The notes: generated by a model from the sequence alone, not told the origin. Positions 10,230-22,138 are shown, counted from the stretch's first letter. The stretch: 64,000 nt of DNA from Spirometra erinaceieuropaei (GCA_902702965.1 CACRXP010000642.1:162963-226962); one strand, 5' to 3'. A program made the numbers and translations.

Positions 10230-11300
10230 TTTCTAACTGTGCGGAGTGCGGAGTTGAATGCCAAGATACGGGTTCGGTCGTGCTATCCACCTCCGTGGAG
10301 GTGGGGGAGAGAGTGCGGTTGACGCTATGAAAGCTTACTACCCCCGTAAACTAACTCATGCATAGGTCATCGTGCCTGCTCCCGCCTTTTTGGACGCCCT
10401 GTGGACAATGTCCACAGCGACGTTCAAGATGTCGTATTTATGCGTAGGGTCGCAAAAATGTCAACTAGACCAAAACAATGGTCATTTCCATCAAACGCTT
10501 TATAGTGATCGTGAATCACGTAGTTACTATAGCAGCCTTTTGCATCCGCTCACTAAGACCTTTCGTATATGCTTTATCAATTCGCAGAGCTCCATTATAC
10601 TCGTTTTTATGAAACGTTTAGTAGAATATGTATGTTTGCTAAAGATAACAGCTATCCATTTTAGACCGTTCCAATCGCACTGATTACACATGTTGAGACA
10701 AACAGGTCCTGCCAAACACTTTTACCATCAGTCGTATAAAAAACTACTCCATTGGCTATAAATTCTAATTTTTGTTAGCTAGACCTCCACAGGGTGGGAT
10801 CAAAATATGTTGAGGTCTTGTGTCGTCTGGTAGGATCATGCGCATGATATTGATTTAGGTATATTTACCTTGTAGCATTTCTATGTAAATCACTTTGTGT
10901 TCTATAGAAGAACACCTCAGCCAGCAAATGCTGTCGAACTCCGAATACTCAGATTACGATATCCTAGAATTTAACGTCAAAATGTTCTTGATGTGACGCC
11001 TTTATCTCCGAGTATCTCCAGTTTATTGTGCTTTATTGTATGCACGGTTAAGTTATTCAGGTACTTTTTTGATACAACTTGTGGACACGCTATTGGGACA
11101 ATGTCTGTTTGTTAAAAAGCACGACACCTCTATGTCAAGCAGTTAGGATGTCGGCGAGTCCGAGATGCAAGTGTCGCAATGATAAAATTACGCAAAGTCG
11201 GCGTAAGGATAGGTGACTCTGATGGCGACATGTCTGGGTAACAATAGGGAGGGCACCCAAATATCCGTTGCCTAGAAATAATACCTATCATAGTTATTTG
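10230..11300 (+). repeat. Segment duplicated at 49.62-50.77 kb
   Basis: Runs such as ACTAACTCATGCATAGG, CAAAAATGTCAACTAGACC and AAACAGCACGACCCCTC-like text align in the same order with 49.64-50.77 kb. Together with 8.76-9.0 kb this shows that U1 and U4 share over 2 kb beyond block G. No gene is recognised. Confidence 0.65.
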
Positions 11301-11628
11301 AGTGGGTTATAGCCCTACATATTTGTTTTTAGTGTAGTTTATAGTGTATTTTGGGGTAATAGGCAATGCCCTTGATGACCTTATTGAAAACGGTACATAC
11401 CATATAAATGTTAAATGCACAACTTACTAACATTTTGTCAGTAATATATGTGTTCACGGAAAACGTTTATACAGTGCAGGACTGCGAAGGGCGCGGCAAG
11501 CGGTCTTTTATATGTGCATATGAAATTTTGCGTAAAGTTATATACAATCATCATGAAGTGCAGTCATTTGCATAGTTTGAGAGGGAACATTTCATTAAAT
11601 GTCAGGGATGTGTTACACAGGGGTGAAA

Positions 11629-11862
11629 TCAAGAAATGAAATTTATAGCGGGCCACAGATAATCCTGTAGTGAGAGTCGTCGTTTATCAAAGATCAAAAG
11701 ATCCAGCTGCCTTTTGAATACAGCCACTGTATCAGATTGCACTCTTTCAATTTGGAGTGAGTTCCACGGTCGAACAACACACTGGCTGAAGGAAAACCTC
11801 CGATGGTCTATGCGTGTACGCTCCCGCTTGACTTTGTACGGATGACCGCGCAGGTGACTCAT
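11629..11862 (-). pseudogene. C-terminal domain of the same LINE ORF2
   Basis: RGHPYKVKRERTRIDHRRFS, then VVRPWNSL and TVAVFKRQLDL, form the conserved C-terminal domain that follows RT in these elements. Comparable segments lie at 22335-22688 and 30535-30993. Confidence 0.75.
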
Positions 11863-12195
11863 GGTCGTGAATTCAAAGACGTCTTCAGTTTAGAGCGAAC
11901 ATTCATGCCCGTGGATAATGCGGAATGTCCATAACAGGTCACACCTTATTCGTCTATAGGATAGGGGATCAATTTTAGCTGGATCCGTCTTTCTGAGTAT
12001 GACAGAGTCCTTAGACAGTTGACCAGTTTTGTGGCCCGTCGCTGAACCTGCTCTAGGGCATCACTGTCTTTCTTCATCCAGGGCATCTATGATGGCGTTC
12101 CGTATTCCAAATGCGATCTGACGAACGTGCGGAATATCTGTAAGAAGAGTTCAGGAGGAAAGATATTGAAGGCACGCCTAATCCAGTGCATGACG

Positions 12196-13422
12196 CTAGT
12201 TGCTTTTAGGACGACTCTTGCAGTGCTGAGAGGGCGGCAAGTTTGAGCATGTCCAGACACCTAGGTCTTTGTGCGTGTCCAATTTGATTAGTGGAACCCC
12301 ATTTATGATGTACTGTTGTTTTGGGAAGCACCCTCGACTAGACTTTAGTCGCAAGACTACACTTTTGGATACGTTAAACGCTAGAAGCCACTTGCTGGAC
12401 CATGCAGCTAGCTTATTAACATCCTCCTGTAGTTTCTGCGTGTCGTCAACGCAGCTGATTGTTGTCCAGATCTTTATATCATCTGTAAACAAGATGTCAT
12501 CGCAATCAAGGTCTGCAGGACAGTCATTTATATTGATGAGGAAGAGGAGAGGACCCAAGACTGCGCCCTGCGGAACGCCGCTTTTTACTGGCACCCATTC
12601 AGATGCAGGGGTATCAATGATCACTTTGTGGAGCCTGCATGACAGGAAACTTCTATTCTACTCAAAAATGTTGCCCTGTATTCTACACTCCCAAATCTTC
12701 TGTACGGGTCGTCCATGGGGAACGCAATCAAACGTCTTCTTAAAGTCAAATAAGATGACGTCCACTGGACGGTCATAGTCTATGGCTCTAGTCCACTTTT
12801 CCTGCGAGTAAAGACTGCTTGTAAGACAGGAGTGATCACGACGAAATCCGTGCTGAGCAGAACACAACAGCTCCCTCTGCTCCAGACACGCCATTAAATG
12901 TCCTTTAATAAGTCGTTCCATGACCTCGCACAGATTACAGGTTAAACTAATAGGACGGTAATTTTCGGGCTCCAGTCTGAGTCCTCTTTTATAGATTGGA
13001 GAAATATGGGTCGTTTTCCATTACTCCGGCAGTTCGCCTTCTTCCATGGACTTTTGAAATATCATGGACACCAGCCCACACAGTACGTCAGCTAATTATC
13101 GGAGGATAGGTGGTTGAATTTTATCTGGACCAGGTGATTTGGCAGGTTTCAGCCGGCGTAGTTTGGTCATTATCAACGCGGGTGAGAAGAAAAGATTGTC
13201 TGTCAATGCAGGACAGGAAGGATTTTGTCGTTGGTCTACGTAAAGCATGGGCGTAGGGTTTGTGTCATGAGTGAATACCGACTGAAATAAATTGGAGAAG
13301 GCTGATGCTTTCAGGTGGTTATCTGTCTCACTTACGCCGTTTTGGAATCTTAGCGCTGGAATCGCGTCGCGATTGCTCTGGCCATTACGTATGTAACTAT
13401 AGAGGATTTTAGGATGCTTCAA
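12196..13422 (-). pseudogene. LINE reverse transcriptase, broken
   Basis: Three open pieces: 13422-13096 (fingers, PAKSPGPDKIQP), 12921-12658 (QHGFRRDHSCL and VDVILFDFKKTFDCVPH, the first catalytic Asp region) and 12624-12196 (SGVPQGAVLGPLLFLININD, then FTDDIK). The expected FADD box reads FTDD and the frame is interrupted, so this copy is inactive. Confidence 0.85.
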
Positions 13423-13536
13423 GGAGTTTTCTAAGATGCACAGCTCCTAGTTGGTTCGAAGTCTATAAGCCTTGCATTTACACACATTATGCTGTCGCTT
13501 CAGGTATTCAGGAATATCTGTGTGTCGATAGCGTTT

Positions 13537-14430
13537 CTACAGTTTATTTCTCCTCTTAAACGCGGTTTGCAGTTCCCCGTTTATCCACGGTGGACGGTTG
13601 CTTGTTTTCTTTCGTCTGAGTGGACAGTTTAGATTAACGATTCTTTTGACCTGTAAGCTGAACGTGCTCCAGTAGTCATTTACTGTTCCCTGCAATGTGG
13701 TTGTCCACGGTACTGCTGAGACTTGCGTTCGCATGCTGGAAAAATCTCCCTTCCAGATATTTGTTTGTAATTGTTCAGGTGAATCAGGTTGGGAGAACAT
13801 GGAATACCCGAAGAGCATCAGAATATGATCTCTGGCACGAATTGGCGGGAGATAGTGTATATGTAGCACACTGTCCTCATCTCGAGTAAACACCAAGTCG
13901 AGGCAATTTAACCGTTGCCCTTCTCTAACACGTGTTCCGGAAGTTAGATTCTGGAAAAGTAGTTTTTCTGCGGCCAATTCAAACAAATGTTGTCCGAATG
14001 TGTTCGATTGACCCGAATCCGTCCAAGCTTGTCAGTCGATATTGGGATCGTTTAAGTCCCCGACAACAAGGACGTCTCTGTTCGAGCAGGTCTTGTCCAG
14101 TTCCTTTAGGGGAAGGCTGTTGTTTTCGGAAATCTGGTTTGGGGGACGATATACAACTGCAAACGCCCGCGGCCTGGCGTATTTAGTGGAGATAGTTAAA
14201 GATAAAAATTCCACTCCCGCTGTTGTTGTTGGATTTTGCTCTGGGACCACGGTCAGGTTGTAGCTAACATAGACAGCGACCCCTCCTTCACGGCTTTTCC
14301 TGTCTTGTCTAAACAGTTGGTAGCATCTGAGGGATATCTCATGGTCTCTATTAGCTTCAGAAAGCCATGTTTCTGTCAAGGCGATGATATCTGGCGGGTG
14401 CTCGTCGATCAGAGTCCTGAGTTCATCCAC
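13537..14430 (-). pseudogene. LINE endonuclease domain, frameshifted
   Basis: The first part (14430-14032) has the motifs ALTETWL, GGVAVYV, YRPPNQ and VVGDLN of the apurinic/apyrimidinic-like endonuclease. The second part (13986-13537) has NCLDLVFTR and the RARDHILMLF block equivalent to the S/RDH active site. The two parts are in different frames, separated by a frameshift near 14.01 kb. The enzyme would nick target DNA to prime reverse transcription. Confidence 0.8.
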
Positions 14431-14555
14431 CTTGTTAAACAGGTTCTACACATTCGAATACAGCACCTTTAATGTCCGTCGTCTCGGGGGGAACCAGCCC
14501 TGATTACAAAGAGTGTTAGCCACAGGAAAGATCGTTTGATCTGTATTATATTGCC

Positions 14556-15044
14556 TTACTTTATTTTCAACCCCTTCTCCCCCTCTTTTGTCCTTCTTTT
14601 CAGTTCTGTCCAGAGCTTCCTTATCTTGTGTCTTTCTGTCGGCTCGTAATCCGGCTGAAAAGACACCTCCTTATATGAATGACAAGGAGCCATCCTCCCT
14701 CCTAGGCGATCTGAATCCTGGGCTTCATTTGCAAGAATGATTTTAAAAGGCCTTGGTAATCCACGCGACGCATCTGTGTTTCCTAGACGGAAAGTGTTGT
14801 GCACGGTAACACATTCTCCGTCCTGAAGAACGGCATTTGGAGATGCTTGAAAGAGGTTGAGATCCTGTTCGAATTTTTCTTTTGCAGTCAAAGAATTGGA
14901 CTCAGGAGCGCCCTTAATGACGATGTTTAGTTTTCGGTACAGATGCCTGTTTTGTAGAGAGCCCCTGCGTTTATTTTTACACGCACGTTCAGCATTTCGC
15001 CAATTTCCGTTGTCATCATCGTTTAACTCAGAGACAGCTGTCAT
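14556..15044 (-). CDS. LINE ORF1 protein
   Basis: This 162-codon open frame lies upstream of the endonuclease on the same strand. It has the ORF1 signature of flatworm CR1-like elements: LNIVIKGAPES, then FRLGNTDASRGLPRPFKIIL, then a basic C-terminus (RHKIRKLWTELKRRTKEGEKG). ORF1 proteins of this class bind the element RNA. The N-terminal part is short, so the true start may lie upstream in a broken frame. Confidence 0.7.
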   Translation of the reverse strand: MTAVSELNDDDNGNWRNAERACKNKRRGSLQNRHLYRKLNIVIKGAPESNSLTAKEKFEQDLNLFQASPNAVLQDGECVTVHNTFRLGNTDASRGLPRPFKIILANEAQDSDRLGGRMAPCHSYKEVSFQPDYEPTERHKIRKLWTELKRRTKEGEKGLKIK

Positions 15045-15123
15045 GGCATACCTACCACTGCGCTTCTGCGTTTCTGGAGATCCCCTCTGTTGTAAGTTTC
15101 TTGTAAAAGGCTGCTGAACTACA

Positions 15124-16030
15124 ATATATTCGACGGGTAATGAGAGACAATGCTTACCCGCGCAACTTTGTCAACCAGTGCATACGAAAAGGACACCAGA
15201 GACCAAATTCAACCGGAGCCAAATTTTGGCAGGCTCTTCCGTACGTGAAGAACGTCTCGGAAGCCGTCAGTCGTCTTCTCACTCCACTTGGAATTGGGGT
15301 TGCACACAGGCCGGAAGCAACCATTAGGCGCCAAGTCATGAGGCCAAAAGGCCCGCTGCCACGGCAGGACACGTCGGGAGTCATTTACAGGATCTGGTGT
15401 AGTTGCGGACAAAGCAATTGTGTCGGAGAAACTGGGAGATTACTCCGTGCGCGAATTGCCGAGCACGCAGCAGCAGTGAGGCGGGGAGACGCTAACTCTC
15501 AAGTGGCGGCACACTCGACTGGATCCGGCCATTTTTTTCAAATTTCAAGAGGCCCAAATCCTCGCAAGTGGTGACAACCGCGTGAGCCGCGAGCTGCTCG
15601 AGTCATGGTTCTCAGGCCCGCAATCCATCAACAAGCACAATGACCTTCCGGTAGCCTATAGCGTACTGCGATTTTCCCTGGGCAGGAGAATCAGTCACGT
15701 GGGGAGGACACGGGCGAGCAATCATCACGGTGACAGTGAGCCAGTTTGCTGAGCAATTGTCACACCAGCATCCAGCACGGATGACGAAATCGCGGCCATT
15801 AACGACTCGGACTCGGACCGACAAGCCACCACCGCATCAATTACGACCCCAGCGGTGATTACGAGAACTGTTAATTGCAGTGCGCATACGGTCCCACGGC
15901 AGCCACGTGCTATAAATACTGCACTCCTGGTGCCACCATCACCTTTATCTGCGAATTTCTCTGATGAAGTATTCGAGTGAGGATCCGAAACGTCAGGAAA
16001 ATAAATTTATTGTTCCGTTGATCACGTCTT
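15124..16030 (+). pseudogene. Penelope-like element, RT end plus GIY-YIG domain
   Basis: An open frame (15140-15574, 144 codons) starts inside the linker after RT (DNAYPRNFVNQCIRKG), then VSRLLTPLGIGVAHRPEAT, then the GIY-YIG domain (VIYRIWCSCGQSNCVGETGR, RARIAEHAAAVRRGDANSQ). A frameshift near 15.54 kb leads into SRELLESWFSGPQSINK and the tail to about 15.99 kb. The element is truncated on the left exactly where the LINE 5' end lies, so the LINE inserted into or beside it. The hammerhead-like core is in the tail, just before AATAAATTTATT. Confidence 0.85.
15961..15994 (+). ncRNA. Hammerhead-ribozyme-like core in a PLE tail
   Basis: CTGATGA, a 19-nt arm-loop-arm, then GAAACGTC. The three conserved blocks of a minimal type I hammerhead are intact. 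Stem II (GTATTC with GGATCC) has decayed, with one mismatch and one wobble pair. Confidence 0.55.
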
Positions 16031-16049
16031 CATATTCTGAACATCGCTT

Positions 16050-18060
16050 TCGTCGAAATCCATCCTCTTCTTCATTTGTAGTTTTACACTAAGAGTTTTT
16101 TAAACGTATTTCTAAGTGCTATAATTGAGAATTTTTCGATAGCATCGAAAGTACACTACGAAATTACTTTCGTTATTTTGAATTGTAGATGAGGGACATA
16201 ATTCTATTTTTACATATGCTTCTTGAAGTATTCGAGACTCGGTTAATCACTACAAATTCAACTTGCTTCAGTTCAATAATGACGGCGCGTACACTATGTT
16301 TCGATGCAAAATAATTTAAAATCATAGAATATTATCAGTGCCTGTTTTTACTGTTGATAGCTGAAGCAGTTCTATTGTATTAGAGGTCTTATTTCACAGA
16401 AAAGAGTTATCGCAGTCAAACCCCAATTTTAAAGAATAGAGGATGAGTTCGTTGGCTTTCAGCAAACCAAGTCATGGAAACATTGTGCCCAAATTTGCTC
16501 TATGTTTGTCGTCCTGCGCCGCCTGAGACCGTCCGCAGATTTCTTACCAGAAGCGGTGCATTAGCTGAAATAATGTAATGTTGTCATCTCTCCGATGCTA
16601 CAAAATCTTCCAATTTTCCTCAAAAACCAAAATATGAATTCTCTCAGAACGCTGGATAAATAATCAGTTTGGAGTACGACTTAGTTAAAATCGAAAGGTA
16701 ACGACCCTCCCCTTCCCCAAAGAAAAAGACTCAAACGCGCAATCAAAGTCTACAACACGCATTTGCATACAACATTGTTTAAATATATCGCAACGATCCT
16801 TTCGGCTCCAATTAGTTATCGTTTAATTGTCCTATCGTGACCCCCTCACATTCATGTTGTCTTTCGATAAATCGAATAAAAACTTTCTTTGAGCGCTCTG
16901 AAAACTTTAAGTAACAGTTTATTTTCGCTGTGGTTGTCATGACATGGCTTGTTACTAACTGATGAGTAGCTTCATTTTCCTCGAGGTCGAACAACAAAGG
17001 CTTTTGCTTTCATTTGTGTCTTTGCCTCCCTTTCTTGTGCATCATCTAATTTTAGGTTGTGTCAGCTTGTTCACCCAATTTCCTTTCCAGTCCGCCTGTC
17101 TCGCCCTAGTCACTGGTTATCAGAGATGGAAAAATGAGAACAATTCACCACAAACACAGACACTAAATCTTCTTTTTAGACAGCCACGGCATGCCACGAC
17201 AACCATGTGTTGAAGTATGGACTGATGCCGTAGTCCAGGCTGGCGCAGTCGTACTCCAGACTAGGGGTCAGGCTTCAGCGACTCAATGTTCATGCGGCTT
17301 TATGGATCGTAAATGCATAAAATTCAAGAACTCCAAGCTCAGCTTGGCTCGTCTATGCAGGGCATTCGACATCGATTGCCACCTTGATTGCCACCTTAAT
17401 AGTCAATATACAAACGTCAAAAGACGATGACTTGGGCTTTACGCTGACTTGCGAATGCGGCTGAGGCGAAAAGGAAAAAGCGGTCTAGGCTAAGGGGGAA
17501 TAAGCTAAATCCGAATTGCGTTCGTGCTGAAATTACATTTGAGCCTACCTGGTTGTTTGCAACGATCAAGTCTAAAGAATATGGGATTTGTTATATCCTA
17601 GATGAAAAGTTAGCTATCGAAGGCGGTTTAGTCTCGACATTTGTAGTACGCTTTGAAGTTTCGCTTTAAATTGTGTATAATTGGCCGTCTTTCTTGAATT
17701 ACTCAAGCAATGCATTGTGCTGCACATTACCTGGTGTACACATAAGGCAAACACATTTAGCATTCAGTTGCAATACAATCTTTAAACCTTTTGAAAAATG
17801 TTGGGTAGAGATTGCTCCTATGTTGCCTGACAGAACAGGGAAACAGGAAGCACCCTGAGAAAGTAGGGTTGAGTCTAAGACTAGCGTTAGGGGTAGGGTT
17901 AGGTGATGGCCAAGGTTTAGGATAATGATTCGGGGAATATTCAGATTTACATTTACAAGTAAAATTTATGTTAGATTTCGAATAATAGGGTACACAGCCT
18001 TCTTAGAATTTGGCGCAAGGCTATCTATATTACGTGAACGCGTAGTTTTTTAACCACATG
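16050..18060 (+). other. Tail-type noncoding sequence (U6)
   Basis: Around 16.43-16.62 kb the text (GTTGGCTTTCAGC, GAGACCGTCCGCAGATTTCT, TTAGCTGAAAT) aligns with 30.04-30.23 kb and 62.34-62.56 kb, so this is a copy of the tail of unit U. No coding exon is evident. A few open frames (for example 16962-17213) have no counterpart in the other copies. Confidence 0.45.
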
Positions 18061-18065
18061 TGTCT

Positions 18066-18386
18066 TTACAGTAAAATGCTTCTTGGAGCCTTTACCAAAG
18101 TAGCGAATGTTAGGGCGTTATTTTTCATGTAAAAGGTCGTTTGGATTACATTTGAAGACTCAGTTAAACAGGAACCCTTATCGTCAAATAAAATTGGCGT
18201 TACTTCTTTAAGAAATGCTTTGATACTGCGTTTCGTTGTCAGAGGTCCGCATAATTTAATTTTTTTACAAAGTGCGACTAGGAAAAAATTGAAAAAGTTT
18301 GCTGTTCCTTTTAGGGTTGTAAACAAATCTAGGATTTTTCTTACTGTAAACATAAGAACATGCCATCTTATTTGTATTGCGGACAT
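18066..18386 (-). CDS. Block H, copy 1: unrecognised exon-like open frame
   Basis: This open frame of 106 codons shares nucleotide homology with 34.26-34.58 kb (plus) and 60.6-60.96 kb (minus). The best shared peptide is PILFDDKGSCL here against FILFDDEVSCL at 34.4 kb. It has no signal peptide that I trust; the N-terminal half is rich in Phe, Leu and Lys. Acceptor and donor sites are not clear. It may be a decayed exon of a host gene or an old repeat that is open by chance. Confidence 0.35.
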   Translation of the reverse strand: MSAIQIRWHVLMFTVRKILDLFTTLKGTANFFNFFLVALCKKIKLCGPLTTKRSIKAFLKEVTPILFDDKGSCLTESSNVIQTTFYMKNNALTFATLVKAPRSILL

Positions 18387-19420
18387 TCGCAGTGTTATTA
18401 CTTGCCCTTAGATTTCGTTCTTCGATTATGAATTCACGGCAGAGTGGCCTAATAAATACTAATATTTTGCTGAAATTGTTAATTGCTTGTTCGTTTTATT
18501 ACCAAATTCGGCACTCAAAGCGGCAGTACTTCACGAAAAAATGTTTATTTTTTTCAAAAGTAAAATAAACCATTTGGTGATAGTCATTTTTGTGACATCA
18601 CGCAAACATTTTCAAACGGCTTAAAAAATGTCGGCCTATTTAAGCGAAGGAATGACTGTTTCGTTATTACTGCACTCCACAGCACCAAATCGCAAAGATA
18701 TACCAACACATCTTCTAAAATTTGACAAAACATCTCCTGTTCCTTAAATAACCTATGTGATCGTAAATTGATACGGGCGGTTAACATAGGACATAAAATC
18801 AATTTTCAAATACAGTGACCTCTGTCTACTAAACCTCTCTAGGGTAAGTTAATCCTCTTTCAAAGGAAAACCCGCTTAGATTAAAAGCCATAGTCTAGAA
18901 CATAAACTAACATAGGAAATTGTCCGAGTATCTTGCCACAACTATTTTCCCCCAAGTGCATGAACATTTCGCTTAAAAATATTACGTGAACCAAATGTTT
19001 GCACGAAATAAAGGCATTTCCTAAACGATACTGACTGGACAATCAAAATGCGCAACGTTTAAAAAAGTCCAAAGTTTTTCACATCAGTTTGTGTTACCAG
19101 GTACGTTGGGATATTAAACGTACTGTGTGCCAAATTGAAGACTTATTTTACGGAGTGCGGTTTTGGCAGTCAGCTGGGAATGGGTTCATTCAAATCTGCC
19201 AAAGTGAAATTACTAAATTATTATGGAGCAAGTCTTCACGGTTTTTAATATTTCAATCCTATTTTAATGATATGTGCGACTCGAATAGGCATTCCTAAAT
19301 TTTGGTTTGCATTGCTTGAGTTAACACATCTAATGTAGGAATGAAAGTGACTAAAACATAATGTTACCAACAAGTTCTCGATGAATTCCCAAACTCAAAT
19401 CGATTGTTTTTGATTTTTTT

Positions 19421-20078
19421 TTCGCTAAGAATTATATTGAATACAGATCTTCATTTTGGAAGAGCATTTTCTTCTGCGATGAGGTTCTATTTTTAGACAA
19501 GCCTACGAAGTCGCTCCAAACTGTCATATGTGGAAAGAACTTCCCAAGAGAACATACTACACCGACGGCAACATTCAAGAACTGTCGGCGGATGATGGTT
19601 TGGATGGCGATTAAATTCGGTGAGCGGCCTGTCTGGCGGTCAACATCCGACACCATCAACAGCAAGGTGTTCATTGCAATTGTCAAGGATGCTTTCGGCT
19701 ACAACGGCATAAGTCGGCGCCGAATGGATACTGTAATTTTGCAGGACAATGCACCTGTCCACCGCTCTAAAGAGGTACGAATTTGATGCCGCTTGCAAAC
19801 ATAATCTAACATTTTAGACAACAACCACGCTCTCCGCAATTGGCCTCCAATCCATTTTCATCCCGGCCAACAGTCCCGACCTTAATCCAATCGAAAATCT
19901 TTTTGGAATAGTCAAAAGAAATTGGCACAAAGCTAAGAGGACTCTTTCAATGCAGGAAAAATTGGATTTCATACTCAATAATTACATTTTACAATCCACC
20001 ATAGATAACCTTGTCATGTCTATGTCGGACAGACTTTCTGCTGTTATTAATTCGAATGGACAATCTACAAAGTACTAA
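19421..20078 (+). CDS. Tc1/mariner-like transposase, C-terminal catalytic part with a 43-bp intron
   Basis: This is the DDE transposase of a Tc1/mariner-type DNA transposon, which cuts and pastes its own element. From 19421 the frame reads FAKNYIEYRSSFWKS and FFCDEVLFLD (first Asp), then MVWMAIK, LQDNAPVHRS (second Asp) and, after the gap, ANSPDLNPIENLFG (third acidic residue, Glu). A GT...AG segment at 19775-19817 interrupts the frame between the second and third motifs. Removing it keeps the frame open to TAA at 20076-20078. With that splice I count 33 residues between the second Asp and the Glu, close to the DD34E spacing of Tc1. The N-terminal DNA-binding part is not seen upstream, so the gene is 5'-truncated or has further exons. 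Terminal inverted repeats were not found. Confidence 0.8.
19775..19817 (+). other. Predicted 43-bp mini-intron in the transposase
   Basis: It starts GTACGA and ends ACATTTTAG. It contains an in-frame stop if read through (TGA after GTACGAATT), and removing it rejoins the conserved catalytic region. An alternative is that it is a small insertion that broke a dead copy. Confidence 0.6.
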
Positions 20079-20099
20079 TTTTTTGTATCTGTTTCTGTC

Positions 20100-20560
20100 C
20101 TTAATTATTTTTGACTTTTTATGCGCCCTCCTCCTTTATACGTCCTCATAAGTAGCCTTTATTAACTTGGTTGTAATATAGGCGTTTCTCGAAAATGTGA
20201 CTTTTGTCGAAAATTATTTATTTTTATCTCAGTAAATAATATTTTCTTAACCAAACTTTGCTTTATTTCTTTGGCACATCGTTTATTTTCCGCTATCAGA
20301 CTTTGGGAGCCGTAGTGTTTACCGATTTTGCGTTAAAGACGTTAACCTGTGTTAATTCGTGACATTTCATGAGTTAGCACAGGTACTGTAATTCTTCTCG
20401 CAGATTTCTGAAGGACGCTGGTTGTTGTAGTAACTTCATGTAAGACACGTGTTTACTCTCCCAGCAGAAGTTCGCCCTGATTTATTAATATTTGTGAGTT
20501 TGTAGATGTTTTCCCGCTGACTGGCATTTTGATGCTTCACGCTCCTTTATTCCCCAAACC
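20100..20560. other. Gene-free stretch
   Basis: AT-rich sequence downstream of the transposase. I saw no coding region and no clear terminal inverted repeat partner. Confidence 0.4.
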
Positions 20561-20564
20561 CGTG

Positions 20565-22138
20565 CTACAGCATAATTATGTACTTGCCCGCCTGTTTTGA
20601 TTCATTATTTTTATAATCATATAAAGTCATGTTCACCCAACTGGAAAATTCGGCACCTCGGTGCAATCGTGCCAACGACAGCACCAATCGATTTAGGTTC
20701 ACATGCGGTCTGTCTTCGTCGGCAGGGTCCTGAATTACACTCCGTATCTTCATGTCATCGGCAAACATTGCTACTTCGCAGTCTAAACCCCTTGCTGCAT
20801 CGTCCACGTATATTAAAGAACAAAATGGGTCCCAATACTGACCCTGGGGGACACCACTCTCAACAGTAGCAGGATCTGATTTTTCCTAGACCGATGCACA
20901 CAACCTGTTGTCGACCAAAGGGCTAGATTTCGATCCATTTAAGAAAGTTGCCGCTGAACCCATACTTTTTAGTTGATGTAAGAGGTTTTTGTGTGGCACA
21001 GTGTCGAACACCTACTGGAAGTAGACAAAGCCTATGTGGACCGCGTGCCTGTCGTCGAGAGCTCGGATCTAGCTCTAGAGAGATTGCAGCAAGTTTGTCG
21101 TGCAGGATCTTCCTCTCCGGAGCCCATATTGATATTTCGATAGCTGGCCGTGAACTTCCAGGAAATGAATCAGTTCACTCTATATGATCCTTCCCATAAC
21201 TTTTCAGAGAATACATGTCAAGCTTATGGGCCTGTAATTTGTTGTCGATGCCTTGTTACCTCCTTTGTATAACGCAATAATATGCGCCAGCTTCCAATCG
21301 ATAGAAGGTGTTCCAGTGTCAAATGACGTTTGAAAGAGCATCCACAAAGGCACAGAAAGCTCACTGGCAAATTCCCTGAGAGGCTTGGGTGGAATCTCGT
21401 CTGGTCCTGGCGACTTCGACTAGTTCAATGCTTATATTTCTCTTCGGGCAATGCTTTCTGTGAAGAGTATATCACTTATGCTTGGTGTCGCCTCGCATGT
21501 GCAGACTAATTGGAAAAACTGTGAAAAATACGCAGCTTTATCCCTACTATCAGCGATCTCAACGCCATCGGTAGACCTTAATAAGGGGCTTTGATGCATG
21601 TTCCTTGTACTTCGACCAGGGTAGCTGTAGAGTAATTTTGGGTTCTGCGTTGCTTTTTATAGCAACTTCTTCTCGAATGCCGGCCACGTTTTTATAATCA
21701 TCTTTTTTCAGTTTGTTCTTATGTGTATTGTAGGTGTTTAAATATTCAACTTGTCTATTGACGCAGTATTTACTCCACAATTTGTGCTTATTGTTGATTT
21801 CTTTCTTAAGGATGTTATTTAGCCACCCAGGTTGGTTGTCCAGTCTTACACTAGTCAGTGGGCAGTGGTTGTTGATGAGCTGGAGAAGGACATTCCTGAA
21901 CAGCTCCCAGTCATCGTTGGCATTACCCGTAAACAATGAGCCCAGCCGACACCGGGTAAGTATGCCCCGCCAACCATTGCGTCTTTTTTGGTCTGGAGTA
22001 TGCGAAATGGAGATTAATGAATAATCCCACATAAGCACTTCACGATCACTTCGGCCAAGGGGCGGAATGGCAGTGATCTCGTCTATGCTGTCTGGCGTTT
22101 TCACAAAAACCAGATCCAGGCAGTTCGCCCTTTGTCAA
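20565..22138 (-). pseudogene. 3' part of an interrupted CR1-like LINE: endonuclease end, linker and RT
   Basis: At 22138-21559 the frame reads RANCLDLVFVKTPDSIDE, RSDREVLMWDYS (the SDxE/H endonuclease end) and a linker rich in Lys and Asn (NKHKLWSKYCVNRQVEYLN). RT follows in broken frames, with an FADDMKI box near 20.76 kb. The 5' half of the same element is at 25811-27840, on the far side of a second LINE. The joint keeps the reading frame, so the two halves were once continuous. Confidence 0.8.

Larger units (their letters stand above)
11360..15120 (-). mobile_element. CR1/Jockey-like non-LTR retrotransposon, near full length but decayed
   Basis: On the minus strand the order is ORF1 (15044-14556), apurinic-type endonuclease (14430-13537), reverse transcriptase (13422-12196) and a C-terminal domain (11862-11629). 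The 3' flank TAATAGGCAATGCCCTTGA is shared with the LINE ending near 30.5 kb, which marks the element 3' end. Several frameshifts and stops split ORF2. Its 5' end cuts the PLE that resumes at 15.124 kb. Confidence 0.85.

Noticed and set aside
13695..14472. Long plus-strand open frames over 12.3-15.1 kb, 20.6-24.8 kb and 31.3-32.7 kb
   Set aside because: They are antisense to LINE ORF1, endonuclease and RT motifs that read clearly on the minus strand. None shows a recognisable domain of its own.
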